Translations under genes and position numbers: made by a program | From: Prevotella sp. | Lineage (GTDB): Bacteria; Bacteroidota; Bacteroidia; Bacteroidales; Bacteroidaceae | Direction of reading: 5' to 3' | DNA: 64,000 bases | NCBI GenBank assembly: GCA_021636625.1 | Contig: JAJWLX010000011.1 | Span: forward strand, 13,041-77,040 | The notes under the pieces: generated by a model | The model's database searches: none | The model's input: the letters and a program-made list of their open reading frames with translations, nothing else | What the model was told of the DNA's origin: nothing | Part shown: positions 17,029 through 25,329 of the stretch, in pieces | How positions within the stretch are numbered: position 1 is the stretch's first letter | How the letters are laid out: the number at the start of each line of letters is the position of its first letter

Positions 17029-18792
17029 ATGAAACAGTTATTCGCAGCGCTCCTCTTGGCGCTCACTTTTAATTCACAGGCAATGGCACAGCAGCGCACC
17101 GTCAAACTCAGAGTGATTCAGACGAGTGATGTCCATGGTTCTTTCTTCCCATACGATTTCATCAATCGCAAACCGAAGGCAGGAACCCTGGCACGCGTAT
17201 CTTCTTATGTAAACGATCTGCGCAAGACCTATAAGGACAATGTCATCCTCCTGGAGAATGGCGATATCCTTCAGGGACAACCTACCTGCTACTTCTATAA
17301 TTATATCAACACCCAGGCTCGTAATGTGGCAGCTGATGTCGTCAACTATATGAAGTATGATGCCCAGGCTTTCGGTAATCACGATGTAGAGACTGGACAT
17401 GCGGTTTACGATAAGTGGATCAAGGAGTTAAACTGTCCGGTGCTGGGTGCCAACATCATTGATACCAAGACCGGTGAGCCTTATGTGAAGCCTTATATCA
17501 TCCTGAACCGTGAGGGTGTGAAGATAGCTGTGCTCGGTATGCTGACTCCAGCTATTCCTAACTGGCTGACAGAGAATCTCTGGAGCGGAATGAAGTTTGA
17601 GAATATGGTGACCAGTGCCCGTAAATGGATGAAGATTATCCAGGAGAAGGAGAAGCCGGACGTAGTCATTGGTGTCTTCCACAGCGGTAAGGATGGCGGT
17701 ATTGTTACTCCTGAATATGAGGAGGATGCCTCCCTGCGGGTAGCAAAGGAGGTGCCAGGCTTCGACATGGTACTCTTCGGTCATGACCATACCCGCTGCA
17801 ATGAGACGATTCTGAATGTGGAAGGTAAGCCTGTGGTGTGTCTCGACCCTGCCAATAATGCACTGAATGTGGCAGATGCCGAGGTGACCATTACCCTGAA
17901 CAAGAAGAAGGTGAATGGCAAAAAGCAGTATGTTGTGACAGACAAGAAGATAGTTGGCAGTCTGCCAGATGTGACAAAATGTCCTATTGATGAGGATTTC
18001 ATGAAGGCATTCGAGCCTCAGATTGCAGAAATCAACAAGTTTGTCAGCAAGCAGATCGGAACTTTCAAGAATACCATCCATAGCCGCGAGTCTTTCTTCG
18101 GCAGCTGCGCCTTCAATGATTTCATCCTCAACCTGCAGCTACAGATTACGAATGCTGATATTGCCTTCAATGCGCCCCTCCAGTTTAATTCCACCATTAA
18201 TGCGGGACCTATCTATGTTGGTGACATGTTCAATCTCTATAAATATGAGAATCAGCTCTACGTGATGCGCCTTACAGGTGAGGAGATCCGCAAGCATCTG
18301 GAGATGAGCTATGATCTTTGGGTGAATACGATGAAGAGTCCTAAAGACCATCTGCTCCTGCTCGATACCAAGACCAAGGGCGACCAGCAGCGTCTGGGCT
18401 TCAAGAACCTCTCCTTCAACTTCGACAGTGCTGCCGGCATTGATTATGAGGTAGATGTTACCAAGCCAGACGGAGAGAAGGTGAAGATTCTGCGTATGAG
18501 CAATGGTCAGCCTTTCGATGAGAAGGAGTGGTATAAGGTGGCAGTGAACAGTTATCGCGGCAATGGCGGCGGAGAGCTCCTCACCCGTGGTGCCGGTATT
18601 CCAAAGGATAGTCTGGATAGCAGAATCATCTATCGCAGTGAGCGCGACCAGCGTTACTATCTGATGGAGGCCATCGAAAAGATGGGAACCGTAGATGCCA
18701 AGGCAAACAACAACTGGAAGTTCGTGCCGGAAGCATGGACCAAGCCTGCTGCCCAGCGTGACTATGAGTTGCTTTTCGGAAAAAAGCAATAG
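17029..18792 (+). CDS. Secreted 5'-nucleotidase / metallophosphoesterase (UshA/CpdB type)
   Basis: Exported nucleotide-hydrolysing enzyme of 587 residues with signal peptide (MKQLFAALLLALTFNSQAMA). Metallophosphatase motifs in order: SDVHGSFFP (dinuclear metal site), NGDILQGQP, FGNHDVE, GVFHSGKDGG and FGHDHTRCNE. The C-terminal 5'-nucleotidase domain (about 340-560) ends with NSYRGNGGGELLTRGAG, typical of the substrate-binding lobe. It likely releases nucleosides and phosphate from external nucleotides or cyclic 2',3'-nucleotides; the exact substrate cannot be read. It is divergent from the J-domain gene and followed by a short-repeat region before nudC. Confidence 0.93.
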   Translation: MKQLFAALLLALTFNSQAMAQQRTVKLRVIQTSDVHGSFFPYDFINRKPKAGTLARVSSYVNDLRKTYKDNVILLENGDILQGQPTCYFYNYINTQARNVAADVVNYMKYDAQAFGNHDVETGHAVYDKWIKELNCPVLGANIIDTKTGEPYVKPYIILNREGVKIAVLGMLTPAIPNWLTENLWSGMKFENMVTSARKWMKIIQEKEKPDVVIGVFHSGKDGGIVTPEYEEDASLRVAKEVPGFDMVLFGHDHTRCNETILNVEGKPVVCLDPANNALNVADAEVTITLNKKKVNGKKQYVVTDKKIVGSLPDVTKCPIDEDFMKAFEPQIAEINKFVSKQIGTFKNTIHSRESFFGSCAFNDFILNLQLQITNADIAFNAPLQFNSTINAGPIYVGDMFNLYKYENQLYVMRLTGEEIRKHLEMSYDLWVNTMKSPKDHLLLLDTKTKGDQQRLGFKNLSFNFDSAAGIDYEVDVTKPDGEKVKILRMSNGQPFDEKEWYKVAVNSYRGNGGGELLTRGAGIPKDSLDSRIIYRSERDQRYYLMEAIEKMGTVDAKANNNWKFVPEAWTKPAAQRDYELLFGKKQ

Positions 18793-18841
18793 CCCACTAG
18801 TCCCCAAAAGCCGCCGGGAACTACCCGTCAAAGCATATCAT

Positions 18842-18875
18842 AAAGTTCAAAGTTCAATATTCAAAGTTCAAAGTA
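18842..18875 (+). repeat. AAAGTTCA-type tandem repeat before nudC
   Basis: Four loose copies of AAAGTTCAA lie in the 87-bp gap before the nudC ATG at 18880. This is the reverse complement of the unit at 14614-14645. Confidence 0.5.
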
Positions 18876-18879
18876 AAGA

Positions 18880-19653
18880 ATGAAGTATTGGTTTATATTT
18901 TGCAAGACAGATATCTTGCTCGAGAAGAGAGAAGATGGAACCTATACGATTCCATGTAGTGAGGAAAGTCCGGTAGCAACCAAGCCTTGGACCCATATCC
19001 TCAACATCACACCGATGAATGACGGTACGGAAGTGAAGACTTTCACCATTCCAGAGCCCGTAACCGACAATCCGAAATATGAGATGTGCGGTTTGCGTCC
19101 TAGCTTTTACAAGCTCTCCCCAGAGTTGTATCAGAAAGCGGGGAAATGTCAGGAACTGAACTATTGGGATATGAACACCCAGTTTTGCGGTGTATGCGGT
19201 TCACCGATGAAGATGTCAACAGATATCAGTAAGAAGTGTACCGAGTGTGGCAAGTCTGTTTGGCCCTCTCTCGCTACAGCCATCATCGTTCTTATCAAGA
19301 AGGGCGATCAGGTGCTGCTGGTTCATGCCCGCAACTTCAAGGGCAACTTCGATTCCCTGGTAGCCGGTTTTGTGGAAACAGGTGAGAGTCTGGAGGAAGC
19401 TGTTCATCGTGAGGTGATGGAAGAGACAGGTCTGACCATCAAGAACCTCAAGTATTTCGGTTCCCAGCCATGGCCGTTCCCAAGTGGCTTGATGGTAGGA
19501 TATACAGCCGAATATGTAGATGGTGAGATTCATCTTCAGAAGGAAGAGCTTTCCCGCGGCAAATGGTTCAGCAAGGACAATCTCCCTATTCTGCCGGAGA
19601 AATTATCGATTGCCCGCAAACTCATTGATGCCTGGTTGGAGAATAGAATATAG
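18880..19653 (+). CDS. nudC: NAD+ diphosphatase / NADH pyrophosphatase, Nudix family
   Basis: NudC of 257 residues. It hydrolyses NAD(H) to NMN(H) and AMP, and in E. coli also removes NAD caps from RNA. Visible: a zinc ribbon CGVCG...CTECG at about 107-126, the Nudix box GFVETGESLEEAVHREVMEE (catalytic REVMEE), and SQPWPFPSGLM downstream, the array that marks the NADH-pyrophosphatase subgroup. The N-terminal 100 residues are the usual variable domain. It appears monocistronic between two repeat-containing gaps. Confidence 0.93.
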   Translation: MKYWFIFCKTDILLEKREDGTYTIPCSEESPVATKPWTHILNITPMNDGTEVKTFTIPEPVTDNPKYEMCGLRPSFYKLSPELYQKAGKCQELNYWDMNTQFCGVCGSPMKMSTDISKKCTECGKSVWPSLATAIIVLIKKGDQVLLVHARNFKGNFDSLVAGFVETGESLEEAVHREVMEETGLTIKNLKYFGSQPWPFPSGLMVGYTAEYVDGEIHLQKEELSRGKWFSKDNLPILPEKLSIARKLIDAWLENRI

Positions 19654-19656
19654 GAG

Positions 19657-19815
19657 TTTCGCAAGTTCAGAAGTTAATGAAGTTAAAGGAGTTATCGCTC
19701 CCTATGGTCGCTGAGGAGTTAAGACAATAGTCTTTTGGGCGTAGTTTTTAAGCTGCAAGACATACGTCTTAACTCCTTAACTTCCTTAACTCCTTTAACT
19801 TCCTGATATGCGAAA
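19657..19815. repeat. Three nested inverted repeats between nudC and an MFS gene
   Basis: Three arm pairs are nested in one 159-bp region: TTTCGCA (19657-19663) with TGCGAAA (19809-19815); GAAGTTAAAGGAGTTA (19679-19694) with its exact complement (19787-19802); and AGGAGTTAAGAC (19714-19725) with GTCTTAACTCCT (19766-19777). The whole could fold into one long interrupted hairpin. The arms are made of the AAGTTAA/GGAGTTA unit. No T-run follows, so it is not a classical terminator. Confidence 0.75.
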
Positions 19816-19842
19816 GTTCAGTAATTAAGAAATTCAGAAGAG

Positions 19843-21021
19843 ATGAAAGAAAAACTTTGGAATGCAAATTACATCAAGGTGATGACCACCAACTTTCTGC
19901 TCTACTTTGCCTTCTATCTCCTCACCCCACTCCTCCCACTCTATCTGAGTGAAACTTTCGGGGCTACGAAGGATGTGATAGGCATTGTTCTGAGCGGATA
20001 TACGGTGGCGGCACTCATCATCCGTCCGTTTAGCGGATATGTGGTGGATGGATTTTCCCGTAAGAAAGTGCTGATGGTCTGTCTGACGGCTTTTGCCATC
20101 TTTTTTGCAGGATATATAGCAGCCAGTACCATCCTGATGTTTGCCATCTGCCGAACCCTGCATGGTGGACCCTTCGGAGCTGTAACTGTAGCCAACAGTA
20201 CCTGTGCCATCGATGTCTTGCCAGCGAGCAGACGCAATGAGGGTATCGGTCTTTATGGATTGAGCAACAACTTCGCCATGGCGATAGCCCCTTCCATAGG
20301 TATCTATCTGCACAATCTGGTGGGTAGCTATATGGTACTTTTCTGGATAGCCTTTGTGGTAGCCATTGCTTCTGTAGTGATAGCAGGAACTGTGAAACTC
20401 CCAGAGAAGGAAATTATCAGAAACAAGGAGAAGCTCTCGCTCGACCGCTTCTTCCTGACCCGCGCCTGGCTGTTGGCCATCAACATCTGCATGTTTGGTT
20501 TCTGCTGGGGTGTATTGAGCAACTATCTCGCCATTTACAGTAAGGAGGAATTAGGCATTACCGGAGGAACGGGTACCTATTTTGCAATCCTCTCTATGGG
20601 ATTGTTCCTGAGTAGATTGCAAGGCAGAAAGGCTTTGAGTCAGGGTAAGCTGACCCAGAATGCTGCCGAAGGAATGCTGATATCGCTCGTTGGTTTTACG
20701 ATATTCGTAGCCATCAAGCATCCGATAGCCTACTATCTTTCAGCTGCATTGATAGGATTGGGAAATGGTCACCTGTACCCCGCTTTCCTGAATATGTTTA
20801 TCAATGTTGCCCGCCACGATCAGCGTGGTACAGCCAACAGCAGTATCCTGACCGGTTGGGACCTGGGATTCGGAATCGGTTGTCTTCTGGGTGGTGTTGT
20901 AGCCGAGCATTTCGGTTATAGTGGTGCCTTCTGGATGGTAGCGGTCGAAAATGCCGCCGCAGTGGTATTGTTCTTTGCCGCCTCCCGGGCATTCTTTGAA
21001 AAAAGAAGACGAAACGATTAG
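19843..21021 (+). CDS. MFS transporter
   Basis: Major facilitator superfamily carrier of 392 residues with about 12 hydrophobic segments. The loop between helices 2 and 3 carries RPFSGYVVDGFSRKKVL, matching the family G-x-x-x-D-R/K-x-G-R/K-K signature loosely. RTLHGGPFGAV in helix 4 resembles the drug/sugar efflux branch (AraJ/YfcJ-like). The substrate cannot be read. An AGAG sequence precedes the ATG. A hairpin terminator follows at 21058-21090. Confidence 0.9.
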   Translation: MKEKLWNANYIKVMTTNFLLYFAFYLLTPLLPLYLSETFGATKDVIGIVLSGYTVAALIIRPFSGYVVDGFSRKKVLMVCLTAFAIFFAGYIAASTILMFAICRTLHGGPFGAVTVANSTCAIDVLPASRRNEGIGLYGLSNNFAMAIAPSIGIYLHNLVGSYMVLFWIAFVVAIASVVIAGTVKLPEKEIIRNKEKLSLDRFFLTRAWLLAINICMFGFCWGVLSNYLAIYSKEELGITGGTGTYFAILSMGLFLSRLQGRKALSQGKLTQNAAEGMLISLVGFTIFVAIKHPIAYYLSAALIGLGNGHLYPAFLNMFINVARHDQRGTANSSILTGWDLGFGIGCLLGGVVAEHFGYSGAFWMVAVENAAAVVLFFAASRAFFEKRRRND

Positions 21022-21057
21022 CAAAGGAATAAAAAAGTATAAGTTTTTTTTTAGGTT

Positions 21058-21090
21058 AAAGTTTAGCATCCATTTGGGGCTAAACTTTTT
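21058..21090 (+). terminator. Terminator of the MFS gene
   Basis: Stem AAAGTTTAGC (21058-21067) with GCTAAACTTT (21079-21088), 11-nt loop, then T residues. Confidence 0.8.
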
Positions 21091-21166
21091 CCTTTAAGGA
21101 TAGAAATATTTTCCCTTAAGGGAAATTATATTTTTCCTTAAGGATAAATCTTTTTTTCCTTAAGGG
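21091..21166. repeat. Four CCTTAAGG-type palindromes at 22-bp spacing
   Basis: CCTTTAAGG (21091), CCCTTAAGGG (21113), CCTTAAGG (21136) and CCTTAAGGG (21158) are centred about 22 bp apart (21095, 21117.5, 21139.5, 21161.5), with A/T-rich spacers. Each palindrome therefore falls on the same face of the helix. It lies between the MFS gene terminator and the terminator of the facing DUF3127 gene. No similar array is evident elsewhere in the window. Confidence 0.75.
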
Positions 21167-21211
21167 TAGTTTTCTGCTGGTTTTAAACTGGTATAGAAGT
21201 CAATTAAAGAA

Positions 21212-21260
21212 AAAGAGCATTCGTAAGGATTGTGGAAACAAACCCTTTCGAATGCTCTTT
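21212..21260 (-). terminator. Terminator of the DUF3127 gene
   Basis: Arms AAAGAGCATTCG (21212-21223) and CGAATGCTCTTT (21249-21260) form a perfect 12-bp stem; on the minus strand a T-rich tail (TTTCTTTAATT) follows. It lies 26 bp past the stop codon. Confidence 0.85.
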
Positions 21261-21285
21261 GCAATTTTCTTACATGCTTTCTCTC

Positions 21286-21729
21286 TTAGAATGGGAGATC
21301 GTCTGCGCTGCCACCTGCTGCTGGAGCTACTGGCTGAGCTGGAGGGAATGGAGCAGTTGCACCCTGAGCAGGAGCTGGAGCTGCCTGAGGAGCCGCACTT
21401 ACTGGAGGGAATGGAGAACCAACAGGCTGCATGCCACCCTGCATAGCAGCAACAGCATTAGGATCTACACGCTGCACATTCCAAGCGCGGACACTGTTGA
21501 ACCAACGACCATTATATTCATGTGCATCCAAATCAAAAGAAACCAAAAGTTCCTCACCACTCTGGATGTTGAACTGAGCAAGACGGTCTGCTCCGAAAAC
21601 ATCGAAGCAAAGCTTCTTTGGATACTGCTCGTGAGTCTCGATAACGAATGACTGAGCCTTCCACTCACCTCTTGCAGAAACGCCGCTTCTTTCAGGTAAA
21701 ACGGCAATTACCTTTCCTTGTAATTCCAT
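21286..21729 (-). CDS. DUF3127 OB-fold-like protein with SSB-type acidic tail
   Basis: Protein of 147 residues. The N-terminal 95 residues (MELQGKVIAVLPERSG ... FNSVRAWNVQRVD) match my recollection of the Bacteroidota DUF3127 family, an OB-fold-like beta-barrel. A Pro/Ala/Gln-rich linker follows. The chain ends GGSADDLPF, very like the DDDIPF tip by which single-stranded DNA-binding protein recruits repair and replication partners. A role in single-stranded DNA metabolism is inferred from fold and tail. It is divergent from dnaN across a 304-bp gap. Confidence 0.82.
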   Translation of the reverse strand: MELQGKVIAVLPERSGVSARGEWKAQSFVIETHEQYPKKLCFDVFGADRLAQFNIQSGEELLVSFDLDAHEYNGRWFNSVRAWNVQRVDPNAVAAMQGGMQPVGSPFPPVSAAPQAAPAPAQGATAPFPPAQPVAPAAGGSADDLPF

Positions 21730-21899
21730 ATTATTATTTTAAAAATTGTTTCAATCCTTCGCCAGCCGAGCCTCATTTTCATCGAGAATCAAAAGATGTA
21801 TAGAGAGGCTCAAAAACGAGTGAATCTATCTACTATTTTTCTTTCTGACTGCGAAATTACTAAAAATAGTTTTAAAACCGAAACATTTCTTCGATTATT

Positions 21900-21931
21900 T
21901 TTGTCTATCCCCGATATTTTTTGTATTTTTG
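21900..21931 (+). promoter_or_regulatory. Promoter of the dnaN operon
   Basis: -33 TTTG (21900-21903), 20-bp spacer, -7 TATTTTTG (21924-21931). The leader to dnaN is about 95 nt. The rest of the 304-bp gap (21730-22033) shows nothing further that I can name. Confidence 0.7.
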
Positions 21932-22033
21932 TGCTCATAATTGTGCTAATGCCCCCAAATACCCGTAAAACGGAGCTTGTGCAAAGAACAATAGTAAGTA
22001 ATATAGAAAATTAATAATATAAAATAACGACTC

Positions 22034-23155
22034 ATGAGATTTACAGTTTCAAGTTCAGCATTGAACAGCAAGCTCAATATGCTTGCTAAGGTGATTGGCA
22101 GCAAGAATTCTCTGCCTATCCTTGACAATTTCCTGTTTCAAGTTGCCAACGGCGAGATGACCATCACCGCAAGCGACAGTGACAACATCATCAAGAGTAC
22201 CATCGCTCTCACTGACTGCGATGGCGAAGGCGAGTTCTGCGTTGCCAACCGCGTCATCCTGGATGCATTGAAGGAGTTGCCTGAGCAGCCTCTCAGCTTC
22301 GATGTAGATACAGATAGTTATGCCATTAAGATTGTATATCAGAATGGTCTCTATAATTTCACAGGCTTGAATGCTGAAGACTATCCTCCAACACAGGATA
22401 TGGGTGATGCCTGCACTACCCTCGTCTTGCCAGCACAGGTGCTGATCGACAATATCAACCGTTCTCTCTTTGCAACAGCCAGCGATGAGCTGCGCCCAGT
22501 AATGAATGGTATCTATTTCGACCTTACTCCCGAATCGCTTGCCATCGTAGCTAGTGATGGTCATAAGTTGGTAAGAAGCAAGAACTTCACTATCAAGAGT
22601 GAAACTCCTTCTTCATTCAACCTGCCTAAGAAGCCGGCATCATTGCTGAAGAACATTCTGAGCAAGGATGATGAGGCAATCATCAAGTTTGATGCACGCA
22701 GAGCTGAGATTCAGTTTAGCGATGGCGTATTGAAATGCCGCCTCATTGATGGTCGCTATCCTAATTACAACTCAGTGATTCCTGCCAACAACCCATGTGA
22801 GATTACCGTAGATCGCAAGGGCTTGCAGAGTGCATTGCGCCGTGTATTGCCATTTGCCAGCGAGAGCAGCCAGCTGATCCGTTTCCATATCGAGAGCGGC
22901 CGTTTCGAGGTTTCTTCAGAAGACATCGACTTCTCTACTTCTGCCAAGGAAGTATTGGCTTGCGAATATAGCGGTTCCAGCATCAGCATCGGTTTCAAGG
23001 GTAGCAGCTTGATGGAAATTTTGGGTAATCTGAACAGCGATCAGGTTGTCTTCCACTTGGCTGATCCTAGCCGTGCCGGTATCATTGTACCAGCTGAGCA
23101 GCCAGAAGACGAGGACATCCTCATGCTCATCATGCCAATGCTCCTTAACGAATAA
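22034..23155 (+). CDS. dnaN: DNA polymerase III beta subunit (sliding clamp)
   Basis: Beta clamp of 373 residues, the usual length. It forms the ring that tethers the replicative polymerase and repair factors to DNA. Recognisable: the N-terminal MRFTVSSSALNSKLNMLAKVIGSKNSLPIL, the central ATASDELRPVMNGIYFD and SDGHKL motif, and the C-terminal end RAGIIVPAEQPEDEDILMLIMPM, close to the usual LIMPM ending. It is the first gene of a run of six plus-strand genes with short gaps or overlaps. Confidence 0.98.
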   Translation: MRFTVSSSALNSKLNMLAKVIGSKNSLPILDNFLFQVANGEMTITASDSDNIIKSTIALTDCDGEGEFCVANRVILDALKELPEQPLSFDVDTDSYAIKIVYQNGLYNFTGLNAEDYPPTQDMGDACTTLVLPAQVLIDNINRSLFATASDELRPVMNGIYFDLTPESLAIVASDGHKLVRSKNFTIKSETPSSFNLPKKPASLLKNILSKDDEAIIKFDARRAEIQFSDGVLKCRLIDGRYPNYNSVIPANNPCEITVDRKGLQSALRRVLPFASESSQLIRFHIESGRFEVSSEDIDFSTSAKEVLACEYSGSSISIGFKGSSLMEILGNLNSDQVVFHLADPSRAGIIVPAEQPEDEDILMLIMPMLLNE

Positions 23156-23219
23156 GGAGCTTGGTTCATCTAAACACCCCTTCCCTATCAGTAATATATA
23201 GTAATAAATACTAGAAGTA

Positions 23220-24083
23220 ATGAAATTAAATCTTACTAAGCCTCTAATCGTGTTCGACCTAGAGACTACCGGTCTTGACATGGTAAAAGACAGAATCATC
23301 CAGATCTCCTATATCAAGGTGTATCCAGATGGAACAGAGGTTCGTAAAAACCAGTTTGTCAATCCAGGGAAGCCAATCCCTGAAGAGGTGGTTGCTCTTA
23401 CAGGTATCAGCAATGATGATGTGAAGGATGCACCAACCTTCAAGCAGTTGGCGGCTACCTTCAACCAGGAATTCTCCGGTTGTGATTTTGCTGGCTATAA
23501 CTCCAATCATTTCGATGTACCTATGCTTGCAGAGGAATTTCTGCGTGCAGGCATCGATTTCGATTTCTCTAAGTGTCGCCTCATTGATGCCCAGAACATC
23601 TTTATGAAGATGGAACGCCGTAACCTGGCTGCTGCCTACAAGTTCTATTGCGGCAGAAAGATGGAAGAAGATTTCGAGGCACACCGTGCCGACCAGGATA
23701 CCGAGGCTACCTATTGCGTGCTGAAAGGCGAGCTGGACCGTTATGCCCCTGGTGTTCAGGAGGAAGCCGACCGTGTGCTCAACAATGACATGGACGAACT
23801 TGCTGAGTTCTCCAAGCGCAACGACAATGTAGATTTTGCCGGCCGCATCGTTTGGCAGGAGTTGAAGGATGCCGACGGCAATGTGATACTCGACGAAAAA
23901 GGCGAGCCTCGCAAGCACGAGGTATTCAACTTCGGCAAATACAAAGGATGGGATGTAGCAGAGATCCTGACCAAGGATCCTGGTTACTTCACCTGGGTAT
24001 TGGGAAGCGATTTCACCAACAATACCAAGCAGGTACTCACCCGTATCCGTCTGCGCGAGTTCAACAAGAGAATGGGAAAATAA
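23220..24083 (+). CDS. 3'-5' exonuclease, DEDDh (DnaQ-like) family
   Basis: Exonuclease of 287 residues. Catalytic residues are visible: D13 and E15 in VFDLETTGL, D99 in NSNHFDVPML, and H155 with D160 in HRADQDT, giving the DEDDh set. After about residue 225 a second module, FNFGKYKGWDVAEILTKDPG, resembles the small domain seen after such exonucleases (DUF3820-like). Proofreading or repair is likely; being next to dnaN supports a replication link, but it is not the main polymerase subunit. It lies 64 bp after dnaN and 1 bp before coaBC. Confidence 0.92.
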   Translation: MKLNLTKPLIVFDLETTGLDMVKDRIIQISYIKVYPDGTEVRKNQFVNPGKPIPEEVVALTGISNDDVKDAPTFKQLAATFNQEFSGCDFAGYNSNHFDVPMLAEEFLRAGIDFDFSKCRLIDAQNIFMKMERRNLAAAYKFYCGRKMEEDFEAHRADQDTEATYCVLKGELDRYAPGVQEEADRVLNNDMDELAEFSKRNDNVDFAGRIVWQELKDADGNVILDEKGEPRKHEVFNFGKYKGWDVAEILTKDPGYFTWVLGSDFTNNTKQVLTRIRLREFNKRMGK

Positions 24084-24084
24084 T

Positions 24085-25329
24085 ATGTTAAAAGGAAAGA
24101 AAATCGTATTGGGCATTACGGGGTCCATTGCAGCCTACAAGTCATGTCTTATCATCCGTGGTCTCATCAAGAAGGGAGCTGAGGTACAGGTGGTCATTAC
24201 GCCTGCCGGTAAGGAGTTCATTACCCCTATCACCCTCTCGGCACTGACCCACAAGCCTGTGGTAAGCGAGTTCTTCTCGCAGCGTGATGGTACCTGGAAT
24301 TCGCACGTGGATCTCGGTCTCTGGGCGGATGCGATGGTCATTGCACCATGTACGGCATCTACCATGGGCAAGATGGCGCATGGTATTGCAGACAATATGC
24401 TCATCACCACCTATCTCTCCATGAAGGCACCAGTCTTCATTGCTCCTGCTATGGACCTTGATATGTACAAGCATCCTTCTACCCAGGTTAACATGAAGAC
24501 CCTTCTCGGCTATGGTAACCATATCATCGAACCGGAAGTGGGATTCCTTGCTTCTGGATTAGAGGGAAAGGGACGCATGGAGGAACCGGATGTTATCGTG
24601 AATTACCTGGACAGATACTTCAACATGATGGAGAGTGCCGATGAGGTTGCTGATGTAGAATCAGAGAACCAGAAGAATACGGAGAAAGACCTCTGCGGTA
24701 AGAAGGTGATGATTACAGCTGGACCAACCTATGAGAAGATTGACCCAGTGCGTTTCATCGGCAATTATTCTTCAGGAAAAATGGGATTTGCACTTGCCGA
24801 GGAATGTCTTCGCCGTGGTGCGGATGTTACTTTGGTGGCAGGTCCTGTTTCATTAGACTGTAGTCCTGCTATCCACCGCATCAATGTGGAGAGCTGTGAG
24901 GAGATGTATCAGGCAGCCACAGCAGCCTTTGCATCATCTGATGCTGCCATTCTCTGTGCAGCCGTAGCAGACTTCCGTCCTGCCAATGTAGCTGATAAGA
25001 AAATCAAGCGCGAAAAGGATGACCTGGAGCTGACACTGGTGCCTACCCATGACATCGCAGCAGCTTTGGGACAGATGAAACAAAAGAATCAGCGAATCGT
25101 AGCTTTCGCCCTGGAAACCAACGATGAAGAGAGTAATGCACAGAAGAAGAGAGTGAAGAAAAACGCCGACTTCATCGTGCTCAACTCTACCCGTAATCCG
25201 GGCACTACTTTCGGCACTGACGACAATCAGATTACCATCATCTCTGAAAAGGGAAAGAAAGAATATGAAAAGAAACCGAAGACTGAGGTGGCTCACGACA
25301 TCATTGACGAGCTGGCTCTCCTGTTTTAG
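24085..25329 (+). CDS. coaBC: Bifunctional phosphopantothenoylcysteine decarboxylase / phosphopantothenate-cysteine ligase
   Basis: CoaBC of 414 residues makes 4'-phosphopantetheine precursors of coenzyme A. The N-terminal flavoprotein domain CoaC (1-190) shows GITGSIAAYK, TPAGKEFITP, SHVDLG (active-site His) and APAMDLDMY. The C-terminal CoaB domain (about 205-414) shows GPTYEKIDPVRFIGNYSSGKMG and CAAVADFRP. The start follows the exonuclease stop by one base; its 3' end overlaps the porD start by 65 bp. Confidence 0.97.
   Translation: MLKGKKIVLGITGSIAAYKSCLIIRGLIKKGAEVQVVITPAGKEFITPITLSALTHKPVVSEFFSQRDGTWNSHVDLGLWADAMVIAPCTASTMGKMAHGIADNMLITTYLSMKAPVFIAPAMDLDMYKHPSTQVNMKTLLGYGNHIIEPEVGFLASGLEGKGRMEEPDVIVNYLDRYFNMMESADEVADVESENQKNTEKDLCGKKVMITAGPTYEKIDPVRFIGNYSSGKMGFALAEECLRRGADVTLVAGPVSLDCSPAIHRINVESCEEMYQAATAAFASSDAAILCAAVADFRPANVADKKIKREKDDLELTLVPTHDIAAALGQMKQKNQRIVAFALETNDEESNAQKKRVKKNADFIVLNSTRNPGTTFGTDDNQITIISEKGKKEYEKKPKTEVAHDIIDELALLF

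Noticed and set aside
14614..19815. CRISPR array made of the short repeats
   Set aside because: Units are 7-16 bp, imperfect, without constant spacers, and no cas genes are present.
21091..21166. CRISPR-like reading of the CCTTAAGG array
   Set aside because: Repeat core is only 8-10 bp with A/T-rich 12-14 bp spacers and no cas genes; too small for a CRISPR.
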